63,244 nucleotides of DNA from IMG/VR virus record IMGVR_UViG_3300021961_009334, positions 1-63,244 of that record; one strand, 5' to 3'. Under the pieces are notes generated by a model. It was not told where the DNA came from. It saw only the letters and a program-made list of their open reading frames with translations, and did not search any database. Source of the stretch: a virus. Below are positions 17,308 to 24,342 of the stretch, one piece after another; position 1 is the first letter of the stretch; each line of letters opens with the position of its first letter. Made by a program: the position numbers and the translations under genes.

Positions 17308-17583
17308 TTAATAAAATTCTTTAGGTAGATCATCAAAAGGTTGGTCACCACGGTAATCCATGTCCCAACCTCCACAGCCGACTTGTTCTAACAGATAATC
17401 AGGATATGCCATTGAAACAGATTCTGCCATCATCCGAGCAAAAGGTTCGTAGGCCAATGCTTGTTGACATTCTGCAAGTGTGTCAAAAATCATTGCTTCA
17501 TATCTAGGAGTTAATTTTTCCCCTTGTGGGCCAATCATTACAGCAGTGACCATATAAACAATGGTAGCGATTTTTTCTATCAA
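17308..17583 (-). CDS. small protein with hydrophobic N-terminus
   Basis: A 91-residue protein. Residues 1-18 (EKIATIVYMVTAVMIG) are hydrophobic and could be a signal peptide or anchor. The remainder is acidic with two Cys (AECQQAL and EQVGCGGW). It overlaps the next gene by four bases. Unrecognised; possibly an exported protein. Confidence 0.5.
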   Translation of the reverse strand: MIEKIATIVYMVTAVMIGPQGEKLTPRYEAMIFDTLAECQQALAYEPFARMMAESVSMAYPDYLLEQVGCGGWDMDYRGDQPFDDLPKEFY

Positions 17584-18068
17584 CGGATTCCCACGTGTGT
17601 GGCCCCCATAGCCTTGCCATCACGTGCGATTTTATTCATCTGCTTGATTATGTCGTTGAAATATCCTTCACGTTTGCCACCCTGAACAAATGTTGCTCCG
17701 CCTGGAGTTTGGTCCACTTCAGGTTCTTGTTTGGCAGATAGTTTGCCGATATGCTTTTGTAACCATTGAGTAGTGCGAGCAATAAATTCATCTATTGGAA
17801 CTGTGTCCTCTGCATCATATCCGATCACATCAAACACTTCATAAGCATTTGAGTTTGATAAGTTCAAATCATGTTCTGGATCATATTTTGGATTTTTAAA
17901 ATCATATGGGTTTTTGCCTGAACGATCAAAGTCTGTTCTATAAACTTCATCTTGAAACATGGGTTCGTCTCCAGTCACCATCATCCAGTATCCTCGTTTA
18001 GGGTCTTTTTTGTAGGCATGAAAACTCATGCTTTCGTCTAATTTATTAAAAAATTCCGTTAACTTCAT
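17580..18068 (-). CDS. capsid-targeted protein candidate
   Basis: A 162-residue soluble protein. MKLTEFFNKLDE-S is one of the clearest matches to the T4 capsid-targeting signal with an L-D-E site at residues 10-12. The body contains NSNAYEVFDVIGYD and a Gly/Gln/Lys-rich C-terminus; I do not recognise a family. Four-base overlaps tie it to both neighbours, including the HAD enzyme. Confidence 0.6.
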   Translation of the reverse strand: MKLTEFFNKLDESMSFHAYKKDPKRGYWMMVTGDEPMFQDEVYRTDFDRSGKNPYDFKNPKYDPEHDLNLSNSNAYEVFDVIGYDAEDTVPIDEFIARTTQWLQKHIGKLSAKQEPEVDQTPGGATFVQGGKREGYFNDIIKQMNKIARDGKAMGATHVGIR

Positions 18069-18601
18069 GTTGCAAATGCTTTCTTTAATTGTGTAATCGT
18101 ATTATTTACATCGCCTGATTTATGATGAATACCTATGCCTCCTGCATTACGCCAAGATTTTATATTGTATCCAAAATCGTCGATCAATACATTAGGAGTG
18201 CCATCTGACTGCTGAGCATATCGACCTTTGTCTGCTGTGGCAGGCATGATTATAACTTGTGTAGGTTGAATAGGCAATTTGCTGATCCATTGTTTTTTTT
18301 GTTGAACTACTCTTTTGTCTCCCGCTAGTGCTTTACTAAGGATGATATATTTTCCACCAGTAATTGTTTTTATAGCAGACATTAGTTGAGGTACATCTGG
18401 TAGTACATCAAGGCTGGTCCAAAAATCCTTCTGTTTGGTAATTTGTTTTAACACAGCACTCACAGTGTCTTTGGAAGCGTCTTTCCAAGATGAAACACCT
18501 GCCATACTGTTAAAAGGACCATAAAAATCCGCTAGAACACCATCCATATCCACATACAAAATGGGTGTTTTAACCGTGGTTTCTAGTTCATACAAGTTCA
18601 T
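18065..18601 (-). CDS. HAD-type phosphatase (5'-nucleotidase-like), targeted N-terminus
   Basis: A 178-residue HAD hydrolase. YVDMDGVLADF gives the catalytic DxD (D18, D20), KYIILSKA fits motif II, a following Lys fits motif III, and LIDDFGYN fits motif IV. The family includes 5'(3')-deoxyribonucleotidases, which would fit phage nucleotide metabolism. The first residues MNLYELE resemble the targeting motif with an L-Y-E site, which is unusual for a metabolic enzyme and suggests that it may be packaged. Overlaps both neighbours by four bases. Confidence 0.75.
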   Translation of the reverse strand: MNLYELETTVKTPILYVDMDGVLADFYGPFNSMAGVSSWKDASKDTVSAVLKQITKQKDFWTSLDVLPDVPQLMSAIKTITGGKYIILSKALAGDKRVVQQKKQWISKLPIQPTQVIIMPATADKGRYAQQSDGTPNVLIDDFGYNIKSWRNAGGIGIHHKSGDVNNTITQLKKAFAT

Positions 18602-19794
18602 TTTAGACGTAGTGCTTTCATTATCTTACCTAGAGTCGTTTTATTAACATCTGGTGTTGTATTCTGTTTGGTAACAATACCAACACCTGCCGCATCTTCT
18701 TGATTGGTAGGAGTAAGAACCTTCACTCTGATAGGTTTGTTTAAAGCCAAAGCGGCATAAAATCTTGTCCTGCCACCTACCACAATTAATTCACTGCCGT
18801 TTTTCAGCACTACAGGAGGCTCATATCTGTTTTGATTGATTTGATCAATCAGATTACCAAGAGGGTATCCTCTTTTTCTTGCTTCACCTTGGTCTCGTTT
18901 ATCCATGATCTGAACAAATTTGTTTTTTATATCTGGTGATCCTTGAGCACTCAATATGCTTTTTAATGCTTGTGGGTCATTTGGTTTGTTGGCTAAATTT
19001 TTTAATTTAGGAATCTGGGTTGGATTAACCATTTGAGTGGGTGCTTTTTGAATGATTGGTGAAACTTTTTTTACTGACTCTAGATCATTTTTTAACCCCA
19101 AACTTTGAACATATTTTTGTATTGTTGGCTCGTCTTGTCCTAACAATTCCCATGCTTCATCTTCCACACTTTCATTAGTTTCAATTTGTTCGATATAACT
19201 TTTTAAACCTTCACGGATGCCCATACCAGTTCTTACTGCCTTGTAGATATTTTTCTTTAAACCTTCATTGCCTTGAAACATAGTTTTAAATGTTTCATAG
19301 TCACCAGCTGCCGCTGCCTCACGAGCTTTTGATGCTGACACACCTTCAACTCCTTCAGAGTCAGGATCTCTATCTCCTGCTGATATCACATCAATTGAAT
19401 CAAAAGAATATTCTTGTCCATTGTATTTTGCCAACAAGTCATTGAATTGTTTGGTTCTGTCTGAACCCACTACCATTGCCACTCGCTTATGTCCTGCCGT
19501 CTCTAAAAATTTCATCACATCTATGATTGTTCTTATGCTGGGATCAGTGATGATATGATCACCTGCTTCTGGAAACTGTCTATCTATCAGTGCAATTTTT
19601 TGATCTCTGTTGAGAGGATTTTTTTTAGGATCTTGTGTGGGTGAAACAAACACAAAATACACAGGACTCACTGTTTTTACTTTGTCAAATAGTTTCTTGT
19701 GTCCTATTGTGGGTGGATTAAATCTACCAAACACAAAAGCCGCTGTTACAGATTTATCGTCTTCATATAAATTGCTAATATCATTAATTTTCAT
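18598..19794 (-). CDS. nucleotidyltransferase fused to ParB-like domain, targeted N-terminus
   Basis: A 398-residue protein. The N-terminus MKINDISNLYE-D fits the capsid-targeting signal (L-Y-E at 9-11). Residues 17-200 form a cytidylyltransferase-type Rossmann domain with GRFNPPTIGH (T-x-G-H nucleotide motif at 29-32) and GVSASKARE, an ISST-R/K-like motif. The last 110 residues (LGNLIDQINQNRYEPP and VVGGRTRFYAAL) resemble a ParB/sulfiredoxin-type domain. The combination suggests nucleotide transfer onto DNA or NAD-type chemistry. Substrate unknown. Confidence 0.65.
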   Translation of the reverse strand: MKINDISNLYEDDKSVTAAFVFGRFNPPTIGHKKLFDKVKTVSPVYFVFVSPTQDPKKNPLNRDQKIALIDRQFPEAGDHIITDPSIRTIIDVMKFLETAGHKRVAMVVGSDRTKQFNDLLAKYNGQEYSFDSIDVISAGDRDPDSEGVEGVSASKAREAAAAGDYETFKTMFQGNEGLKKNIYKAVRTGMGIREGLKSYIEQIETNESVEDEAWELLGQDEPTIQKYVQSLGLKNDLESVKKVSPIIQKAPTQMVNPTQIPKLKNLANKPNDPQALKSILSAQGSPDIKNKFVQIMDKRDQGEARKRGYPLGNLIDQINQNRYEPPVVLKNGSELIVVGGRTRFYAALALNKPIRVKVLTPTNQEDAAGVGIVTKQNTTPDVNKTTLGKIMKALRLK

Positions 19795-20062
19795 TTTTTG
19801 ACTTAGAAATATCGTTGTTAACTATTTCACTATATATTTCGTTTACAAGTTCTTCTTTTGTTTCACCAGGAATCATTGCGTAATCTAAATTGTTATTTTT
19901 ACAATATCTCATTGTGGCATTGTCTACAATTTCTTTTACTCTTGCTTGATCTTCAGGATTGCGTCTTAAATGCATCACAGTAGGAACATAGTGACGTCTG
20001 TATATTTCTTCATCATCAAATATTGATGTGAATATGGCTGTTTTTAAATCTTCATCATGCAT
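19784..20062 (-). CDS. small conserved phage protein, function unknown
   Basis: A 92-residue, acidic, helical protein with no recognised motif. AATAAATA lies seven bases before its ATG. It overlaps the nucleotidyltransferase gene by eleven bases, so the two are probably translated in sequence. Confidence 0.5.
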   Translation of the reverse strand: MHDEDLKTAIFTSIFDDEEIYRRHYVPTVMHLRRNPEDQARVKEIVDNATMRYCKNNNLDYAMIPGETKEELVNEIYSEIVNNDISKSKNEN

Positions 20063-20068
20063 GATGTA

Positions 20069-20275
20069 TTATTTATTTGTTTCTTTGTAGACAAATTCAT
20101 AACTACTCATGCTACCCACATACATGCCAGGTTTGGTTTTTTTCATACTTACTTTGATATCGCCGGGTTGAAGTAAAACAGTCATCCACCCATCTGTGTG
20201 GTTGATAACCTTTGCGTCCACCCATTTGTCGTTGTCTGTGCAGTGAATTTTGATAGTATTGTCTGCGTTTACCAT
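20069..20275 (-). CDS. small beta-rich phage protein
   Basis: A 68-residue protein with NDKWVDAKVINHTDGWMTVLLQPGDIKV, resembling small beta-barrel proteins of T4-like marine phages. A good AGGAGT ribosome-binding site precedes the ATG. It overlaps the subtilase stop by seven bases. Function unknown. Confidence 0.55.
   Translation of the reverse strand: MVNADNTIKIHCTDNDKWVDAKVINHTDGWMTVLLQPGDIKVSMKKTKPGMYVGSMSSYEFVYKETNK
20070..20077 (-). promoter_or_regulatory. late promoter AATAAATA
   Basis: AATAAATA on the minus strand, seven bases before the ATG at 20062. It overlaps the stop of the upstream gene. Confidence 0.5.
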
Positions 20276-23271
20276 GTGTATGATACTCCTAGATTTGCTG
20301 TTAGTATATTATCATTCTCCACAAATGTATATCTTGAACCAGTGTTAATGCTCCAGTCTTCATTCAACTGTTTGGCATAAGACATTTCTAAAACCATGGG
20401 AGTCTGTGTGGACACAGCAGATGAGGACCCGGAAGCAAAATTAGTGCTGTCGCTGATCCAATCATATGACACTGGCACAGTATAATCAATTGATCCATGG
20501 ATCACACTGATCTGTTCACCCACTTTGAATGAAAATGAATCTTTTGATTGTGAATAGTTGACACCAGCATACCAAGACTGTGATTGAATGTTGTTGGAAC
20601 CTTTTATGAAAGAATTACCAGCAGAATCAATTTCAGAATAACCTCTAGTGTAGGAACCTATCCAACTCCAAGTGTCATTTATGGCATAGGACAGGTCTGC
20701 TCCTATATAATTGGTAGTGCTGGAATCAATAGCAAACAAGCCATCAAAAGCAGAACCCAACAATGCTTGGCGCTGAGTCATGTGACCGAAGTTGTAGGTC
20801 ACTTGTAGATTGTCTGTGTGTTCAACTGATTGACCATACTGCCAGTCATCACCATCCTGGCTCATAGCAAACTTGATGTCGCCATCTGAAAGAGTGTGTA
20901 ATGGTTCGTAGTTGGCAAACTGATTAGCAAGAGATCTTTCACTCAATTCAAACTGTGTGAAAGCATCGTCATTCACGTAGTAATCTCTGTTATAAGAATC
21001 CATGACCACAATAGAAGAAATTTGAGCGATGTCATCCAACCCACTAAGGCTGAGGTCACCCACAATGCCACCCGACACAGCACTGATCGATCCGGAAGGT
21101 TGGACAGCAACTATATCACCTTGTGGTTTGGTGGCTTCATTTAAATCCACTAGTCCGTGTCCATACACCGCATCAACTCCTGGTTCTCCCAAGTCTAGAG
21201 CAGTGGATGTGATCAATCCAACCAACTGTTCTGGTTCCAGTTGTGGCCATGCCTGTTTCAACACAGCGATAGATCCTGTCACATAAGGTGCCGCCATGGA
21301 AGTTCCACTCTTAGTGGTTGTGCCACCACCGTTGGCTGTAGAAAGAATGTTCACACCTGGTGCCACCACGAAGAAATCTTTTGTGTTGAATGTGTCATTA
21401 CAACCTGTGGCAACACCGTCCGTGTACACCACATTGGAACAGATGTGTCCTGCTTTGTTGGACCATGAAGCAATTTGATTGTTGGAGTCGACAGCACCCA
21501 CGATCAACCATTGTCCATTAAGATATAGGTCACCATTCGAATCCACTCTGGTGGCATAGTGTGAAGGCATCATGGGGTAATCCAATCCATAGTTGCCTGC
21601 GGAGTTCACAATGATCATGCCATTGTCGATCGCTGTCTGATAATTCGACAGTGTGGCATCTGCTACACCATCCACAGAAGATTGTCCAGGCAAGTAGTAA
21701 GCATCAGTGCTACCAATTTGTGTCAAGATTGTTGTTGATGTGTTGGCAGACAGGTTGGCCACAGCGGCACCTTGATTGCTCAACACTATCATGGCTTCGT
21801 CAAAATAAGAAGCAGAACAAGATCCACTTGAATAACACAATTTTATTGAAATGAGATCAGCATCATAGGCCACACCGTGAGTGCCTATGTCATTCTTTGC
21901 ACCGGCGATGATGCCAGCCACGTGAGTGCCGTGACCATTGTCATCTTCTGTGCCAGCAAATCTGTAATTGATGGTTGAAAATCTATCTGTATCAAAATCT
22001 TCATGATCAGTATCTATGCCCGAATCGATCATGCCGACTATCACACCGTCTCCGGTCCATCCTCTGTCGTAGGCATATGATGCATTAATCTGACTGAGAG
22101 CAGTTCTGTTGTATTCGTCAGTCAAAAACTGTGTGCCGATTGGTGTTGAATTTGTGGCGATCAATGTTTCTGCAGATGTGCTGGATTCTGCCCAAGTAGT
22201 CACAGTTTCTGTGACAGGAGTTCCCAACACATAAGTTTCTGTTCCGTCCGACCATTCTGTCACAGTCTTGGGAGTAAGTGTTGTGGTTGTGTGAGTTGGA
22301 GTTCTTGTTGTGGTGGTTACCACTTGATAGGTTCTGGTTATTGTGGCATCAACTGTGCTTTCCGATTCTGTTCTTGTGGTTGTGGCAGTTGTTATCACAT
22401 CATCTCCCTGTGTGATGCTTTGTTCTTCTACATTGACCACATAAGTGTCTGTCACATGAGCAGTGGTAGATGTGGATGCTAAAACTTCTGCGACAGATTG
22501 TGTGCTTGAATCACTTGATTGAGCAGTCACAGTTGCTTCGCCTTGTTGTTCTGTTGTGGTGCCATCTGACCAAGTGAATGTTGCTATGGGAGTCACAGTG
22601 GTATAAATTGTTGTTGTCACCACCGAAGTGGTTGTGGTGACTGTGTACACATTGGTTGTGGTTGACCCATTGTCATTTTCCACAGTTTCTGTTCTTGTGG
22701 TCACAACATCTGTGTTTACAGGATCACTTGTGCTGGTAGAAGTAGTTGTGCTAGAAGAAATTGTTTTAGACACAATCACTTTCTGACCTTGACCTTGATT
22801 TTTATAGAGGTTTAATTTTTCTTGAGCAGTTAGAGTTTGGTCATATTCGACTATCGCTGTCATGTCAAGATACTCACTTGAAGTATCGTCAAACTGACCT
22901 TGGTTTGCCGCCATTGACCATAGTGATTCCTTGCCATCATAGTATCTTGATTTGAATCCTTTAAGAGCATAATATCCTTCTTCAAGAGTCATGGTCTGAC
23001 CATCAATTATAATATTGACATTTGCTAGACTGCTTGGATCAAAGTTTGGATGATTGTCTACCCACTGAAATGCTTCATAAGCCTCTTGAATATCTACCTG
23101 TTTATCATCGGCGATATCTATCAGTCTGCTAATGAAGGAATTTGAAACTACATCTGTTGAAACAGATATATTGGTTGGATTAGGAACCGATATAGAAACT
23201 GGTCCTCCTCCACCGCCACCACAGTTTGCTAGAAACAGTGATAATGCTAAAATGCTCACTAATCTTATCAT
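20269..23271 (-). CDS. subtilisin-like (S8) lipoprotein with autotransporter-like C-terminus
   Basis: A 1000-residue protein. A lipoprotein signal peptide ends at LANC (Cys17), followed by a Gly-rich spacer. Residues 160-380 are Thr/Ser-rich with two related WSDGT repeats. The S8 catalytic domain spans about 390-715: D416 (GMIDSGID), H447 (NGHGTHVAG), oxyanion N560 and S658 (SGTSMAAPY), all intact. The last 240 residues are beta-rich and end in a Tyr-Thr-Trp pattern like an outer-membrane barrel. A secreted, surface-attached protease is very unusual on a phage. It has its own sigma70-type promoter. Confidence 0.85.
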   Translation of the reverse strand: MIRLVSILALSLFLANCGGGGGGPVSISVPNPTNISVSTDVVSNSFISRLIDIADDKQVDIQEAYEAFQWVDNHPNFDPSSLANVNIIIDGQTMTLEEGYYALKGFKSRYYDGKESLWSMAANQGQFDDTSSEYLDMTAIVEYDQTLTAQEKLNLYKNQGQGQKVIVSKTISSSTTTSTSTSDPVNTDVVTTRTETVENDNGSTTTNVYTVTTTTSVVTTTIYTTVTPIATFTWSDGTTTEQQGEATVTAQSSDSSTQSVAEVLASTSTTAHVTDTYVVNVEEQSITQGDDVITTATTTRTESESTVDATITRTYQVVTTTTRTPTHTTTTLTPKTVTEWSDGTETYVLGTPVTETVTTWAESSTSAETLIATNSTPIGTQFLTDEYNRTALSQINASYAYDRGWTGDGVIVGMIDSGIDTDHEDFDTDRFSTINYRFAGTEDDNGHGTHVAGIIAGAKNDIGTHGVAYDADLISIKLCYSSGSCSASYFDEAMIVLSNQGAAVANLSANTSTTILTQIGSTDAYYLPGQSSVDGVADATLSNYQTAIDNGMIIVNSAGNYGLDYPMMPSHYATRVDSNGDLYLNGQWLIVGAVDSNNQIASWSNKAGHICSNVVYTDGVATGCNDTFNTKDFFVVAPGVNILSTANGGGTTTKSGTSMAAPYVTGSIAVLKQAWPQLEPEQLVGLITSTALDLGEPGVDAVYGHGLVDLNEATKPQGDIVAVQPSGSISAVSGGIVGDLSLSGLDDIAQISSIVVMDSYNRDYYVNDDAFTQFELSERSLANQFANYEPLHTLSDGDIKFAMSQDGDDWQYGQSVEHTDNLQVTYNFGHMTQRQALLGSAFDGLFAIDSSTTNYIGADLSYAINDTWSWIGSYTRGYSEIDSAGNSFIKGSNNIQSQSWYAGVNYSQSKDSFSFKVGEQISVIHGSIDYTVPVSYDWISDSTNFASGSSSAVSTQTPMVLEMSYAKQLNEDWSINTGSRYTFVENDNILTANLGVSYTW

Positions 23272-23277
23272 ACTAAT

Positions 23278-23305
23278 ATTGTACTACAGATTAGTGATCT
23301 GTCAA
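23278..23305 (-). promoter_or_regulatory. leaderless sigma70-type promoter of the subtilase
   Basis: TTGACA (23300-23305), 16 bases, TACAAT (23278-23283), then 6 bases to the ATG at 23271. The start codon would be at or next to +1, so the transcript lacks a ribosome-binding site. Confidence 0.75.
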
Positions 23306-23319
23306 TGTGGTAAAAACCG

Positions 23320-23670
23320 CTATCTTTGGAAGCCTACAGTGTCTCTAATAATATCTTTTTCTGGAAATTCTGCCCAATACAGTTCATAAGCAACAGAGTC
23401 TTCTAAACACTCAAATTGGTGTAAGAGACCTGGCTTTACTTTGGTATAATCTCCTGCTTTTAGGACAGTTTCATCACAGAGATCGTAGTCTTTTTGCCAC
23501 ACTCTGATTAAAAGCGATCCTGATTCAACAAAAAAACCATTCCATTTATATTCATGAATATGTTTAGAACATACACCGCCTGCTTTGGTAACAATTCTGT
23601 GAAACTCTAAAACACCATTGCGTTCTACAAGTTCAGTGGTTCCCCACACTTTGCCTGATACAAAACTCAT
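23320..23670 (-). CDS. cupin-fold protein
   Basis: A 116-residue single-domain cupin. CSKHIHEYKWNGFFVESG fits cupin motif 1 with metal-binding His/Glu, and GDYTKVKPGLLHQFE fits motif 2. Such small cupins are sugar-phosphate isomerases/epimerases or metal-dependent dioxygenases; the motif 2 wording resembles phosphomannose isomerase-like proteins. No SD is evident. It lies between the subtilase and a virion gene; substrate unknown. Confidence 0.7.
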   Translation of the reverse strand: MSFVSGKVWGTTELVERNGVLEFHRIVTKAGGVCSKHIHEYKWNGFFVESGSLLIRVWQKDYDLCDETVLKAGDYTKVKPGLLHQFECLEDSVAYELYWAEFPEKDIIRDTVGFQR

Positions 23671-23690
23671 GCAAATAATTATGTGGTAAT

Positions 23691-24041
23691 TTAAAAGTTA
23701 AGTTGAATTTTGGTTATTGAACCAGCATCTACACTAACATAAGATCTTACCCAAACAAAATTTCCGGTAAAGTTTATGTATTTGTTGCCAGTTACTGTAG
23801 AGCCATCATATGAAAATGATGTGCCATCTATATCAAACCAATCATTTGAATTAGGGTCTGTTGCTAGGCTAGCCTGCATTTTAATGGTGCCTACATAATC
23901 AGATGACACAATATAAGCCACTGTGTGTAATCCATCAGCACTGCCATAATAACCATCTGCTTTGACTTTGTCAGATATAGTAAATGATGTAGAGTCTCCT
24001 GAACTAACTTGTGTTTGTACAGTTATTGATTGTTGTGGCAT
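23691..24041 (-). CDS. beta-rich virion decoration protein
   Basis: A 116-residue Ser/Thr/Gly-rich beta protein (DYVGTIKMQASLATDP, FTGNFVWVRSYV), the kind of small structural protein often on T4-like marine phage heads or fibres. A late promoter lies five bases before its ATG. No catalytic residues. Confidence 0.6.
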   Translation of the reverse strand: MPQQSITVQTQVSSGDSTSFTISDKVKADGYYGSADGLHTVAYIVSSDYVGTIKMQASLATDPNSNDWFDIDGTSFSYDGSTVTGNKYINFTGNFVWVRSYVSVDAGSITKIQLNF

Positions 24042-24046
24042 GTGTG

Positions 24047-24054
24047 TATTTATT
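24047..24054 (-). promoter_or_regulatory. late promoter AATAAATA
   Basis: AATAAATA on the minus strand, five bases before the ATG at 24041. The TAA stop of the upstream gene (24050-24052) is inside it. Confidence 0.6.
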
Positions 24055-24334
24055 GTTGCATTTCTGGATATAACCGTTCGATAGTTTGCTGATCCATTCC
24101 ATTAATTTCGTGTATTTTACTAGCACCAACAAGATATTGATTCAAACTCCACGGGTCACAGCCTTTAATATACATTGCTCCTTTATCAGTACAAGCATAA
24201 TCCTCGAATAGTATATCTTTAGGTACTTCTACAGGAGTCCCTCCTAACCCATATGATTTAACAGTTGCTTTCATGATTGAGTGTTTGTTAACAATATTAT
24301 TGTTGATCAAATATTTTATAATTTTAGATTTCAT
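24050..24334 (-). CDS. small conserved protein, function unknown
   Basis: A 94-residue protein. A good AGGAG site upstream of ATG 24334 supports the long start; a second in-frame ATG follows after 20 residues (KATVKSYGLGG). Contains a CTDKGAMYIKGC segment with two Cys. It follows the ClpA gene by eight bases. No family recognised. Confidence 0.5.
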   Translation of the reverse strand: MKSKIIKYLINNNIVNKHSIMKATVKSYGLGGTPVEVPKDILFEDYACTDKGAMYIKGCDPWSLNQYLVGASKIHEINGMDQQTIERLYPEMQQ

Positions 24335-24342
24335 TTTTTCTC

